Assembly: GCF_040892545.1 (NCBI RefSeq)
Contig: NZ_CP156079.1
Coordinates: 3,755,501 to 3,819,500, forward strand
Length of the DNA: 64,000 nucleotides
From: Paracidovorax avenae
Lineage (GTDB): Bacteria > Pseudomonadota > Gammaproteobacteria > Burkholderiales > Burkholderiaceae_C
Reading direction: 5' to 3'
Position numbers and translations under genes: made by a program. Below the pieces are notes generated by a model that saw only the letters and a program-made list of their open reading frames with translations, made no database searches and was not told where the DNA came from. The first letter of the stretch is position 1, and every line of letters begins with the position of its first letter. Positions 11,841 through 21,118 of the stretch are shown here, piece by piece.

Positions 11841-11901
11841 TACAATCCCATTTCTTCGTCGAACCGGCTGTGGGTACTTTGCTCGGCCGGTTTCGTTTTT
11901 T
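11841..11901 (+). promoter_or_regulatory. Candidate -10 box and leader hairpin/attenuator
   Basis: In the 263 bp between the divergent xseB and Rieske genes, a TACAAT hexamer (11841-11846) is followed by a dyad AACCGGC (11862-11868) facing GCCGGTT (11886-11892). Three bases later come six T (11896-11901). A transcript starting just after the hexamer would be able to end after ~50 nt. It could be a leader attenuator of the downstream gene or a very short RNA. No good -35 box is visible. Confidence 0.4.
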
Positions 11902-11959
11902 CCACGTCCCCGTGCGCACGCGCACCCTCCCTGTGGGGAGTCTTTAGGTCAGGTCACCC

Positions 11960-13105
11960 ATGTCTGATTTAAGTCTTCAACTGCAGCAGGCCGCAAGCCA
12001 ACTACCAGTTTCAAGCTACTTCGATGATGCGCTGTTCCGGCGCGAGCTGGACACCATCTTTCAGCGCGGGCCCCGCTATGTGGGGCACCAGCTGAGCGTG
12101 CCCGAGCCGGGCGATTATTACGCGCTGCCGCAGGAAGGACAGGGCCGTGCCCTGGTGCGCAACGCGCAGGGCGGCGTCGAACTGGTCTCCAACGTGTGCC
12201 GCCACCGCCAGGCGGTGATGCTGCAGGGCCGGGGCAACCTGCGCACGAACGGCAAGGGCCACGCCGCGGGGAACATCGTCTGCCCGCTGCACCGCTGGAC
12301 GTACTCGCCCCAGGGCGAGCTGCTGGGCGCGCCGCACTTCTCGCACGACCCCTGCCTGAACCTGAACAACTACGCGCTGCGCGAGTGGAACGGCCTCCTG
12401 TTCGAGGACAACGGCCGCGACATCGCCGCCGACCTCGCCGGCATGGGCCCGCGCTCCGAGTTGTCGTTCGACGGCTACGTGCTCGACAAGGTCGAACTGC
12501 ACGAGTGCAACTACAACTGGAAGACCTTCATCGAGGTCTACCTGGAGGACTACCACGTGGGCCCGTTCCACCCGGGGCTGGGCAACTTCGTCACCTGCGA
12601 CGACCTGCGCTGGGAGTTCCAGAAGCACTACTCCGTGCAGACCGTGGGCGTGGCCTCCACCTTCGGCAAGCCCGGCTCGGATGTGTACCGCAAGTGGCAC
12701 GAGGTGCTGCTGAACTACCGCGAGGGCCGCATGCCCGAGCGCGGCGCGATCTGGCTCACCTACTACCCCCACATCATGGTGGAGTGGTATCCGCACGTGC
12801 TCACGGTGTCCACGCTGCACCCGGTCAGCCCGACGCGGACGCTCAACATGGTCGAGTTCTACTACCCCGAGGAGATCGCCGCCTTCGAGCGCGAGTTCGT
12901 CGAGGCGCAGCAGGCGGCCTACATGGAAACCTGCATCGAGGACGACGAGATCGGCGAACGCATGGACGCGGGCCGCAAGGCCCTGCTCGCCCGCGGCGAC
13001 AACGAAGTGGGCCCCTACCAGAGCCCGATGGAAGACGGCATGCAGCACTTCCACGAGTGGTACCGCGACGCGATGGGCGACGCCGGCGTGCAGCCACGGC
13101 CTTGA
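11960..13105 (+). CDS. Aromatic ring-hydroxylating oxygenase, Rieske alpha subunit
   Basis: A 381-residue Rieske non-haem iron oxygenase. The 2Fe-2S ligands are C80-x-H82 (NVCRHRQ) and C108-x2-H111 (VCPLHRW). The mononuclear iron site is seen as EDYHVGPFH (H199, H204), and an Asp probably completes it in CIEDDEIGERM near residue 313. It resembles the stand-alone oxygenases annotated as phenylpropionate dioxygenase-like or choline monooxygenase-like; the substrate cannot be told. No reductase or ferredoxin gene is adjacent; the 2Fe-2S flavin reductase at 57438-58511 is a conceivable but unlinked partner. A strong terminator follows 40 bp after the stop. Confidence 0.9.
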   Translation: MSDLSLQLQQAASQLPVSSYFDDALFRRELDTIFQRGPRYVGHQLSVPEPGDYYALPQEGQGRALVRNAQGGVELVSNVCRHRQAVMLQGRGNLRTNGKGHAAGNIVCPLHRWTYSPQGELLGAPHFSHDPCLNLNNYALREWNGLLFEDNGRDIAADLAGMGPRSELSFDGYVLDKVELHECNYNWKTFIEVYLEDYHVGPFHPGLGNFVTCDDLRWEFQKHYSVQTVGVASTFGKPGSDVYRKWHEVLLNYREGRMPERGAIWLTYYPHIMVEWYPHVLTVSTLHPVSPTRTLNMVEFYYPEEIAAFEREFVEAQQAAYMETCIEDDEIGERMDAGRKALLARGDNEVGPYQSPMEDGMQHFHEWYRDAMGDAGVQPRP

Positions 13106-13145
13106 TCCCTGGCGGGGCAGCCGCTCCGCACCCACCCCTCCAAGA

Positions 13146-13178
13146 GCCGGCCAGGACACCGTCCTGGCCGGCTTTTTT
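13146..13178 (+). terminator. Rho-independent terminator after Rieske oxygenase
   Basis: A perfect 12-pair stem (GCCGGCCAGGAC with GTCCTGGCCGGC), a three-base loop and six T immediately after. It closes the single-gene Rieske unit. Confidence 0.92.
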
Positions 13179-13429
13179 CATGTCCGCGTGATATTCACGC
13201 AGACACGCGCGAAGGATATTCCGGCATTTCCTCCATAAGTCGAACGCATCACTTCGTACGTTTGAAACATAACCCCGGATATCGCCATCCCACCGATAAA
13301 GGCACGTATGGGACGCACCGAGCGAAATGCCGTGGATCGCTCTTAGTATTTCCGAAGAGCACAAGAACATGATTCGGGAAAAACCCTTCCCGGCAACACA
13401 GGAGACGCCATCCACACCAAGGAATCATC

Positions 13430-14713
13430 GTGCCATTGCAACGCCATATCGGCAGCCGGGAACTGCTGGCCTTCTATATTTCTTCCGTGGTGGGCGCCGG
13501 AGTGCTGATCATTCCAGGCATCGCCGCCCAGATCGCCGGGCCGGCCTCCGTGCTGGCCTGGGCCCTGCTGGCCCTCGTCACGGCACCGGTGGCCGCCTGC
13601 TTCGCGAAAATGTCCGTGCTCGCGCCCGAAAGCGGCGGTGTCCCGGCATTCATCGAAAAATCCCTGCATCCCCGGCTGGGCAAGACCCTTTCGCTGCTGC
13701 TCACGCTCACCATCGTGGTCAGCGATCCCATCATGGGGCTGGCTGCCGCGCATTATCTCCAGACCCTGGTCCATTTCGACCGGCAGTGGCTCCCCCTCGC
13801 AGGCTACGCATTCCTTCTCTCCGCCATAGGATTCAATTTTCTGGGCATGAAAATCGGCGGGAAAATACAGTCGATCGCTGTCTTCATTCTCGTGGCGGGC
13901 CTGGTCGGTGTCATGGCCGTCGCGCTGCCCCAGGGCAGCGCGGACAATATGACACCCTTCATGCCCGAGGGCGTCTCCTCCATCGGCAGCGCCATGGTGG
14001 TGTGCTTCTTCGCATTCCTGGGATGGGAGAACATTGCGTCCATCGCGGGCGAAGTGCGGGATCCCGAACGCACCTTCCCGCGCGTCATACCCTGGGCCGT
14101 GGCACTCGTGGGCGGGCTCTACGGCCTGGTCGCGCTGACCTACGTCGCCATCGTGCCGGCGGACGAGCGGGCCACCGCCCCGACAGTGCTCACCCCCATC
14201 CTGCGCATCGCGGTGGGCGAATCGACGGCGGCTGCAGGCAGCGTGGTGGCCATCGCGCTGCTGCTGCTGGCCGTGAACTGCTGGGTGATGGGGGCTTCGC
14301 GGCAGATCTTCGCGCTGGCGAACGCCGGCCTGCTTCCGCGTGCGCTGGGGCGCTGGAGTGGTCCGCATGGCGCGCCACGCAACGCCCTCGCGGTACTGGC
14401 CGTCATCTACGGTGCCTGCACGCTGTGCATCACTTTCTTCCGCATCCCCGAGGAGATGCTGATCCAGTTCGCCAACGCCAATTTCATCGTGATCCATCTC
14501 TTCGCCTTCGGCGCCGCCCTGAGGAGGTTCCGCTCGGGCAGGATGCGTGCCTGCGCCTGGATCGCCATCATGGCGAGCGCCGCCCTGGTTCCGCTGCTGG
14601 GCAGGATGGTGCTGGCCTCCCTGGGTATCATTGCCGCGCTGTTCCTCGGCCTGGCATGGCACGAGAGCCGCAGGGCATCCCGACCGCAACGCGCCGACGC
14701 GCTGCAGGGATAG
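13430..14713 (+). CDS. APC-family amino acid permease (YjeH-like)
   Basis: A 427-residue polytopic membrane protein of the amino acid-polyamine-organocation superfamily. The start codon is GTG, with AAGGAA five bases upstream. The first helix carries SSVVGAGVLIIPGIAAQIAGPAS, the unwound substrate-binding motif (GxG) of APC carriers; FFAFLGWENIASIAGEVRDPERTFPR in the middle is the family signature. About twelve hydrophobic segments are present. It resembles the YjeH group, which exports methionine and branched-chain amino acids; export is therefore the better guess, but it is inferred. The 250 bp upstream are clearly less GC-rich than the surroundings and probably hold its promoter. Confidence 0.88.
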   Translation: MPLQRHIGSRELLAFYISSVVGAGVLIIPGIAAQIAGPASVLAWALLALVTAPVAACFAKMSVLAPESGGVPAFIEKSLHPRLGKTLSLLLTLTIVVSDPIMGLAAAHYLQTLVHFDRQWLPLAGYAFLLSAIGFNFLGMKIGGKIQSIAVFILVAGLVGVMAVALPQGSADNMTPFMPEGVSSIGSAMVVCFFAFLGWENIASIAGEVRDPERTFPRVIPWAVALVGGLYGLVALTYVAIVPADERATAPTVLTPILRIAVGESTAAAGSVVAIALLLLAVNCWVMGASRQIFALANAGLLPRALGRWSGPHGAPRNALAVLAVIYGACTLCITFFRIPEEMLIQFANANFIVIHLFAFGAALRRFRSGRMRACAWIAIMASAALVPLLGRMVLASLGIIAALFLGLAWHESRRASRPQRADALQG

Positions 14714-14903
14714 CACGGAAGCCTCCCTCGGAAGGCAGGCAGAAGCGGGGCCTCTTTCTTTGCCATTTTTCCAGGCCACGGGTCGGGCCTTGGCCTAACA
14801 TCGGGCATGGGTTTTCCCACCCACCTCCGCACGTCCTTCGCAGCAATGCCGGACCGTCCGGACATCCATTCCCACCCCTTTCGTTTTCCTGCACCCCACG
14901 CCC

Positions 14904-15821
14904 ATGCAAGCCCTCTGGATGGTCCTCGCCGCATTCCTTTTCGCGAGCATGGGGGTCTGCGTGAAGATGGCGTCGGCCTATTTCAATGCGGCCGAACTGG
15001 TGTGCTACCGCGGCATCATCGGCATGGCCATCCTCTGGGCTCTGGCTCGGCGCCAGGGCGTGGGGCTGGCCACCCGCTACCCGGGCATGCATGCCTGGCG
15101 CAGCCTGATCGGCGTGGCCTCCCTGGGCGCCTGGTTCTATGCCATCGCGCACCTGCCGCTCGCCACCGCCATGACGCTCAACTACATGAGCAGCGTGTGG
15201 ATCGCCGCCTTCATCGTGGGCGGGGCCCTGCTGGCCTGGCGGCCGTCGGGCGGCGCCGGCGGCACGCGCCCGCCCCTGCAGGCGCCACTGGTGATGACCG
15301 TGATGGCCGGCTTCGCGGGCGTGGTCATGATGCTGCGCCCCAGCCTGGATGCGCACCAGATGTTCGCGGGCCTCATCGGCCTGCTGTCGGGACTGTCCGC
15401 CGCCTTCGCCTACATGCAGGTGATGGCGCTGTCGCGCATCGGCGAGCCGGAAACGCGCACGGTGTTCTATTTCGCGGTCGGCTCGGCGGTGGCGGGCGGC
15501 GCGGCCATGCTGCTCACGGGCGCCTCGGCCTGGCCGGGCTGGCCGGGCCTGTGGCTGCTGCCCATCGGATTCCTGGCCGCCGCCGGCCAGCTCTGCATGA
15601 CGCGCGCCTACGCCCGGGCGGGCTCGCAGCGCGGCACCCTGGTGGTCGCCAACCTGCAGTATTCCGGCATCGTGTTCGCGGCCGTGTACAGCGTGGTGCT
15701 GTTCGGCGACGACATTCCACCCATCGGCTGGGCCGGCATGGCGCTGATCATCGCGAGCGGGATCGTCGCCACCGTATTGCGCGCCCGCGCGGCGCCCGGT
15801 GCGCCAGCGGAAGAGCACTGA
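14904..15821 (+). CDS. DMT-family transporter (EamA repeats)
   Basis: A 305-residue drug/metabolite transporter with ten predicted helices in two EamA repeats (about residues 3-140 and 150-295). The first ends with LATAMTLNYMSSVWIAAF, the second with GTLVVANLQYSGIVFAAVYSVVLFG, both characteristic of the RhaT/EamA group. These proteins export or import small metabolites across the inner membrane; the substrate is not predictable from sequence. It stands alone, about 190 bp after the APC permease on the same strand. Confidence 0.9.
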   Translation: MQALWMVLAAFLFASMGVCVKMASAYFNAAELVCYRGIIGMAILWALARRQGVGLATRYPGMHAWRSLIGVASLGAWFYAIAHLPLATAMTLNYMSSVWIAAFIVGGALLAWRPSGGAGGTRPPLQAPLVMTVMAGFAGVVMMLRPSLDAHQMFAGLIGLLSGLSAAFAYMQVMALSRIGEPETRTVFYFAVGSAVAGGAAMLLTGASAWPGWPGLWLLPIGFLAAAGQLCMTRAYARAGSQRGTLVVANLQYSGIVFAAVYSVVLFGDDIPPIGWAGMALIIASGIVATVLRARAAPGAPAEEH

Positions 15822-16002
15822 GCCGGCGCGGAACACGGGCACGGCGACGGCACTCCGATGCCCGTGCCGCGCGGTTGACGGCCTGCGCCGACGCCGGGCA
15901 CGCCCCGCACGCCGCACAATCCGCACCATGGGAGCCTGCCCGGCCGGACCTTCCGGGAACGCCGGCCTCCCATTCCCTCACGCTCCATCGACTGAACACG
16001 CC

Positions 16003-16902
16003 ATGGCCTACACCACCCTCATTTCCGCCGACGAACTCCAGGCGCTGCGCGCGAGCGGCGCCCCCCTGATGGTCTTCGACTGCAGCTTCGATCTGGCGCA
16101 CCCTTCGCGCGGGCAGCAGCAATACCTCGAAGCGCATATCCCCGGCGCGGTGTACGCGCACCTCGATGAATCGCTCAGCGCCCGGCACGGTGCGCCCGGC
16201 GCGGGCGGCACGATCGTGGCGACGGAGGGCGACATGCCGGTGTCCGGCGGCCGCCATCCGTTGCCACACCCCGAGCGCTTCGCGGCCTGGCTCTCCTCGG
16301 TGGGCTTTTCCAACGCGATGCAGGCGGTGGTGTACGACCGCAACGGCACCAACTTCTGCGGGCGCCTGTGGTGGATGCTGCAGTGGGTGGGCCACGAGGC
16401 CGTGGCGGTGCTCGACGGCGGGCTGCAGGCCTGGGAACAGGCCGGCGGCGAACTCGCCCGGGGCGAGGAGCCCGCGCACTTCCAGGCGAACTTCGCCCTC
16501 GGCGAGCCCCTGCAGCGGCTGGCCACGGCCGCCGAGGTCCAGGCCGCCCTGGGCCAGCCGGGCCAGACGGTGGTGGATGCACGCGCGCCCGCGCGCTACC
16601 GCGGCGAGGTGGAGCCGCTCGATCCGGTCGCCGGCCACATTCCCGGCGCGCTGAACCGCCCGTTCTCCGACAACCTCGGGCCCGACGGCCGTTTCAAGCC
16701 GGCCGCGCAACTGCGGGCCGAATTCGAATCGCTGCTGGCGGGCCGCGATCCTTACACCGTGGTGCACCAGTGCGGCAGCGGCGTGAGCGCCACGCCCAAC
16801 GTGCTGGCGATGCAGGTCGCCGGCCTGGGCGGCACCACGCTGTTCGCGGGCAGCTGGAGCGAGTGGTGCAGCGATCCGTCCCGCCCCGTCGAGCGCGGCT
16901 GA
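16003..16902 (+). CDS. sseA: Thiosulfate/3-mercaptopyruvate sulfurtransferase
   Basis: A 299-residue two-domain rhodanese. The N-terminal inactive domain spans about residues 5-145 (FDCSFDLAHPSRG, AHIPGAVYAHLDESLS), the C-terminal catalytic domain about 170-295. The active-site Cys is C257 in CGSGVSA, the loop type of mercaptopyruvate sulfurtransferases rather than the CRKGVT loop of classical rhodanese. It transfers sulfane sulfur to thiols or cyanide in the cytoplasm. It lies upstream of the sulfur-acquisition operon on the same strand, which fits a sulfur role. A CACAAT box at 15915-15920 suggests transcription start near 15927. An in-frame ATG at 15928 would add 25 residues unlike the family. 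Confidence 0.92.
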   Translation: MAYTTLISADELQALRASGAPLMVFDCSFDLAHPSRGQQQYLEAHIPGAVYAHLDESLSARHGAPGAGGTIVATEGDMPVSGGRHPLPHPERFAAWLSSVGFSNAMQAVVYDRNGTNFCGRLWWMLQWVGHEAVAVLDGGLQAWEQAGGELARGEEPAHFQANFALGEPLQRLATAAEVQAALGQPGQTVVDARAPARYRGEVEPLDPVAGHIPGALNRPFSDNLGPDGRFKPAAQLRAEFESLLAGRDPYTVVHQCGSGVSATPNVLAMQVAGLGGTTLFAGSWSEWCSDPSRPVERG

Positions 16903-17045
16903 CGGCACCGCGGCGGGGCGTGCGCCGCCCCCGCGTTGCCGTCCGCGTCCGCGGAAAAAACGCATAAGCTAGTCCGCAAATCTTCGTTCCCGTGCGGTGG
17001 GGCCGGTCCAGAGAATGGCCGCATCACCTGCCCGAGGACCGAAGA

Positions 17046-17876
17046 ATGACCGCATCCGTTTCCCGCCGCCGCCTGCTCGCGGCCGCCGCCTCCGCGCCAC
17101 TGGGCCTGGGCGCACTCCCCGCCGCTTTCGCGGCCGACCGCCTGCGCATCGGCGTGGTGCCCGGCGCCTACGCGGACTCCGTCAACGTGGCTGCCAAAGA
17201 AGCCCGGACCCAGGGCCTGCAGGTCGAGGTGATCGAGTTCACCGACTGGACGACGCCGAACGTGGCGCTGAACGCGGGCGACATCGACATCAACTACTTC
17301 CAGCACCAGCCCTTCCTCGCCAATGCGATCAGGAAGCAGGGCTTCCAGCTCGCGAGCGCAGGCACCGGCATCCTGGCCAACGTGGGGCTGTATTCGCTGA
17401 AGCACAAGAAGGTCGAGGACGTGCCCGCCGGTGGCAAGGTAGGCATCGCCAACGACCCGGTCAACCAGGGCCGGGGCCTGCTGCTCCTGCAGAAAGCGGG
17501 ACTCATCCGGCTCAAGCCCGACGTGGGCTACCTGGGCACCCTGGCCGACATCGTGGACAACCCGAAAAAGCTCCGCTTCGTGGAGGTCGAAGGCCCGCAG
17601 CTGGTGCGCATCACGCCCGACGTGGACATCGCCCAGGGCTATCCCCATTTCATCGTGGCGGCCAAGGCGTTCGATCCGTCCAGCGGGCTGGCCTACTCGG
17701 GCATCGAAGACGCGCAGTTCGCGATCCAGTTCGTGGTGCGGCAGGACCGCGTGAGCGATCCGGTGGTGCAGCGTTTCGTGCGCCTCTACCAGAACTCGCC
17801 GGCGGTGAAGAGCGAGACACGGCGCGCCTTCGCCAACGACGACCGGCTCTACACGCTGGCCTGGACCCGCTCGTGA
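17046..17876 (+). CDS. metQ: MetQ/NlpA-family ABC transporter substrate-binding protein
   Basis: A 276-residue periplasmic binding protein for methionine-type ABC importers. [20 protein letters not shown] and the following hydrophobic stretch form a signal sequence with a twin-arginine look and cleavage near AFAAD; there is no lipobox Cys, unlike E. coli MetQ. The body has [35 protein letters not shown], and [20 protein letters not shown], all NlpA-family hallmarks. The start is set at ATG 17046; an upstream ATG at 16992 gives an unlikely leader. First gene of metQ-metN-metI-sfnB-sfnB-monooxygenase. The partners suggest it may bind an organosulfur compound rather than free methionine. Confidence 0.92.
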   Translation: MTASVSRRRLLAAAASAPLGLGALPAAFAADRLRIGVVPGAYADSVNVAAKEARTQGLQVEVIEFTDWTTPNVALNAGDIDINYFQHQPFLANAIRKQGFQLASAGTGILANVGLYSLKHKKVEDVPAGGKVGIANDPVNQGRGLLLLQKAGLIRLKPDVGYLGTLADIVDNPKKLRFVEVEGPQLVRITPDVDIAQGYPHFIVAAKAFDPSSGLAYSGIEDAQFAIQFVVRQDRVSDPVVQRFVRLYQNSPAVKSETRRAFANDDRLYTLAWTRS

Positions 17877-17893
17877 GGCAGGAGGCGCTTCGC

Positions 17894-19159
17894 ATGGCTT
17901 TCGCCTCCGTGCTGCGGCGCGCGCCGGACTTCCCCCGCGCTGCCGGGCCTGGCCCCATGGCCTGGCGGCGCACCGGTGCCACGGTACCGGCCGCGGACGC
18001 ATCCCTTGCCGCTGCAGGCGCGGCCCCGGCGGCCGATGGCACGGTTGCGCCGCGGGGCGCCGTCGCCCTGCGCGGCGTCGGCAAGGTGTATGCCTCTTCG
18101 GCGGGCGACGTGGCCGCGCAGCAGGACATCGACCTGGACATTCCGGCCGGCAGCATCTTCGGCATCATCGGCCGCAGCGGCGCGGGCAAGTCCAGCCTGC
18201 TGCGCACCATCAACCGGCTGGAGACGCCGTCGCACGGGCAGGTGCTCATCGACGGCGTGGACATCGGCACGCTGGACGAGAACGGACTGGTCGCACTGCG
18301 CCGCCGCATCGGCATGGTCTTCCAGCACTTCAACCTGCTGTCCGCGAAGACGGTGTTCGACAATATCGCGCTGCCGTTGCGCGTGGCAGGCGCCCGCCCT
18401 GCGGAAGTCACCCGGCGGGTGAACGAACTGCTGGAACTCGTGGGCCTGCAGGACAAGCACCGCAGCCACCCGGGCCGGCTGTCCGGCGGACAGAAGCAGC
18501 GCGTGGGCATCGCGCGCGCACTGGCCACGCACCCGGAGATCCTGCTGTGCGACGAGGCCACGTCGGCGCTGGACCCGGAAACCACGCACGCCATCCTGCA
18601 GCTGCTGAAGGACATCAACCGGCGCCTGGGCATCACCATCATCCTGATCACGCACGAGATGCGCGTGATCCGCGAGATCGCCGACCAGGTGGTGGTGCTG
18701 GAGCGGGGACGCATCGCCGAGCAGGGACCCGTCTGGCAGGTGTTCGGCGCCCCACGCCACGATGCCACGCGGGCGCTGCTGGCCCCGCTGCGCCAGGGCC
18801 TGCCCCCGGACCTGCGCGCGCGGCTGCAGGCGCATCCGCCCCGGCACGGCCCGTTCTCCACCATCGTGCAGCTGGGTTACAGCGGCGAAGGCGGCCTGGA
18901 GCCCGATCTCGCGCGCATCGCCGCAGCCCTGCCTCCTGGAGCCCGCCTGGTGCATGGGGGCGTGGACCGCATCCAGGGGCATGCGCAGGGCGAGCTGGTG
19001 CTCGCGGTGGAAGGCACCGCCGCGCCGCGCGACCTCGCCCCGCTCACGCAAGGCCATGGCGCGGTCGCGCACTCCGTCCAGGTGATCGGCTACCTCGCAT
19101 CCGGCACATCGCAGGCCCCCGCAACGGTCCCATCCACCCCGCCATCCGACCATCCATGA
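17894..19159 (+). CDS. metN: Methionine-type ABC transporter ATP-binding protein
   Basis: A 421-residue ATPase of the MetN family. The Walker A motif is GRSGAGKS, the signature LSGGQKQR, Walker B ILLCDEAT, with the switch His in ILITHEM. The C-terminal ~80 residues form the NIL regulatory domain ([17 protein letters not shown] onward). The start ATG 17894 follows a strong AGGCAGGAGG eight bases upstream. This gives an unusual Ala/Pro-rich N-terminal extension of about 55 residues before [10 protein letters not shown], where most MetN begin. The stop overlaps the metI start (ATGA), so ATPase and permease are coupled. Confidence 0.94.
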   Translation: MAFASVLRRAPDFPRAAGPGPMAWRRTGATVPAADASLAAAGAAPAADGTVAPRGAVALRGVGKVYASSAGDVAAQQDIDLDIPAGSIFGIIGRSGAGKSSLLRTINRLETPSHGQVLIDGVDIGTLDENGLVALRRRIGMVFQHFNLLSAKTVFDNIALPLRVAGARPAEVTRRVNELLELVGLQDKHRSHPGRLSGGQKQRVGIARALATHPEILLCDEATSALDPETTHAILQLLKDINRRLGITIILITHEMRVIREIADQVVVLERGRIAEQGPVWQVFGAPRHDATRALLAPLRQGLPPDLRARLQAHPPRHGPFSTIVQLGYSGEGGLEPDLARIAAALPPGARLVHGGVDRIQGHAQGELVLAVEGTAAPRDLAPLTQGHGAVAHSVQVIGYLASGTSQAPATVPSTPPSDHP

Positions 19160-19818
19160 GCCTTTCGCTGTCCATTCCCGCCGAACGCTACGGCCAGGCA
19201 CTGGCCGACACCCTGCTGATGGTCGGGGTCTCCGGCACGGCCGCATTCCTCGCCGGCATTCCGCTGGCCCTGCTGCTCATCGTCACGGCTCCCGGCGGCT
19301 TTCTCGCATCGCCCCGCCTGCACCGCGTGGCCGGCAGCGTGATCAACGGCTTCCGGGCCACGCCCTTCATCGTGCTGCTGGTGGCGCTCATTCCCTTCAC
19401 GCGCATCGTCGCCGGGACCACCATCGGCGTCTGGGCGGCCATCGTGCCGCTGTCGATCAGCGCCACGCCGTTCTTCGCGCGCATCGCGGAAGTCAGCCTG
19501 CGCGAAGTGGACCAGGGGCTGATCGAGGCCGCCCAGGCCATGGGCTGCCGCAAGTGGCACATCGTGCGGCATGTCTATCTGCCGGAGGCGCTGCCCGGCA
19601 TCTTGGGCGGCTTCACGATCACCCTGGTGGCGCTGATCGGCGCATCCGCCATGGCCGGCGCGGTGGGCGCGGGCGGCCTGGGCGACCTGGCGATCCGCTA
19701 TGGCTACCAGCGCTTCGACACCCAGGTGATGGTGATCGTGATCGCCGTGCTGATCGCGCTGGTCACCGCGGTGCAGTCCGCCGGCGACTTCTGTGTGCAG
19801 CGCCTGCGCCAGCGCTGA
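19156..19818 (+). CDS. metI: Methionine-type ABC transporter permease
   Basis: A 220-residue inner-membrane permease with five helices. The EAA coupling motif is visible as [25 protein letters not shown], and [20 protein letters not shown] is characteristic of MetI. It starts inside the metN stop codon (ATGA at 19156-19159). Together with MetQ and MetN it makes a complete importer; the first SfnB gene follows 37 bp downstream. Confidence 0.95.
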   Translation: MSLSLSIPAERYGQALADTLLMVGVSGTAAFLAGIPLALLLIVTAPGGFLASPRLHRVAGSVINGFRATPFIVLLVALIPFTRIVAGTTIGVWAAIVPLSISATPFFARIAEVSLREVDQGLIEAAQAMGCRKWHIVRHVYLPEALPGILGGFTITLVALIGASAMAGAVGAGGLGDLAIRYGYQRFDTQVMVIVIAVLIALVTAVQSAGDFCVQRLRQR

Positions 19819-19855
19819 GCCCCCTCTTCACCGATCCTGCGGAGACTCCCAGCCC

Positions 19856-21106
19856 ATGGCACCACTTTCCGTCGATGGCCCCTCGGCCACCACCCGCCTG
19901 CCCCTGCCCCCGCGCACGCCGCACCGCATCGCCAGCGAGGCCGAAGCACTCGACATCGCCCGCGCGCTGGCGCTCGAGTTCCGCCAGGACGCGCCATCGC
20001 GCGACCGCGAGCGCCGCCTGCCCTGGGACGAGATCGAGCGCTATACGGCGAGCGGCCTGGGCGGCATCGGCGTGCCCCGCGACCACGGCGGCATCGGCGC
20101 CTCGTTCCGCACGCGGATGGAGGTGTTCGCCATCCTGTGCGCGGCGGATCCGTCCCTGGGGCAGATTCCGCAGAACCACCATGCGCTCATCCGCCACCTG
20201 GTGGAGTTCGGCAGCCCGTCGCTGCAGCGCCGCATTTTCGCGGACGTGCTGGCGGGGCACCGGCTGGGCAATGCCGGCCCGGAGCGCAAGGCCCGCGCGG
20301 CCGCGGTCCACCATGCGACGGCGCGGCTGCGGCGTGACGCGCAGGGAACGCTGCGCGCGAACGGCACGCGCCACTATTCCACCGGGGCGCTGTTCGCGCA
20401 CTGGGTGCCTTTCCGCGCGGAAGACGAGCACGGCCGCCCGGTGCAGGTCTGGGTGCGCCGCACGGCGCCCGGGCTGCAGGTGATCGACGACTGGGACGCC
20501 TTCGGCCAGCGCACCACGGCCAGCGGCAGCGTCGTGCTGCAGGACGTGCCCGTGGAGGAGGACGACGTGGTTTCCCTCCACGCCGCGCAGGACCGGCCCA
20601 CGCTGACGGGGCCGTTCTCGCAATTGCTGCAGGCCTCCATCGACCTGGGAATCGCCGAGGGCGCCCTGGCGGACGCCCTCGCCTACGTGCGCGAGAAAAC
20701 CCGGCCCTGGGTGGATTCCGGCGTGGAGCACGCCTGCGGCGACCCCCACATCCTGCGCGAGGTCGGCGAACTGGCCATCGACGTGCATGCGGCGCGCGAG
20801 GTGCTGGCCGAGGCCGCGGACCTGCTGGATGACCTGGCCCAGGCACCGCTCACGGACGCCTCCAGCGCGGAGGCCTCGGTGGCGGTCGCACGCGCGAAGG
20901 TGCTGACCACGGAGGCCGCGCTGCGCGCCGGTGAACACCTGCTGGAACTGGCCGGCACCTCGGCATCGCGCACCGTCCACAACCTCGACCGGCACTGGCG
21001 CAATGCGCGTGTCCACACGCTGCACGACCCGGTGCGCTGGAAATACCACCTCATCGGCCGCTACGTGCTGAACGGCCAGGCGCCGCGCCGCCACCAGTGG
21101 AACTGA
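19856..21106 (+). CDS. sfnB: SfnB-family flavin-dependent oxidoreductase, paralogue 1
   Basis: A 416-residue member of the acyl-CoA dehydrogenase superfamily assigned to the SfnB sulfur-acquisition group, flavoproteins linked to use of sulfones, sulfonates or dibenzothiophene as sulfur source. The family pattern is seen in DRERRLPWDEIERY, GIGVPRDHGGIG, IPQNHHALI, GTRHYSTGALFAHWVPF, and near the C-terminus HDPVRWKYHLIGRYVLNG. It lacks the acyl-CoA dehydrogenase catalytic Glu context (YEGT). The next gene, 12 bp downstream, is a close paralogue. The start at ATG 19856 is supported by GGAGA upstream. Confidence 0.88.
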   Translation: MAPLSVDGPSATTRLPLPPRTPHRIASEAEALDIARALALEFRQDAPSRDRERRLPWDEIERYTASGLGGIGVPRDHGGIGASFRTRMEVFAILCAADPSLGQIPQNHHALIRHLVEFGSPSLQRRIFADVLAGHRLGNAGPERKARAAAVHHATARLRRDAQGTLRANGTRHYSTGALFAHWVPFRAEDEHGRPVQVWVRRTAPGLQVIDDWDAFGQRTTASGSVVLQDVPVEEDDVVSLHAAQDRPTLTGPFSQLLQASIDLGIAEGALADALAYVREKTRPWVDSGVEHACGDPHILREVGELAIDVHAAREVLAEAADLLDDLAQAPLTDASSAEASVAVARAKVLTTEAALRAGEHLLELAGTSASRTVHNLDRHWRNARVHTLHDPVRWKYHLIGRYVLNGQAPRRHQWN

Positions 21107-21118
21107 CCAGGACCGCCC

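Noticed and set aside
16903..17045. SAM or other riboswitch before metQ
   Set aside because: The 143 bp gap is mostly GC-rich filler and shows no SAM-I or SAM-II core pattern by eye; a covariance-model scan would be decisive.
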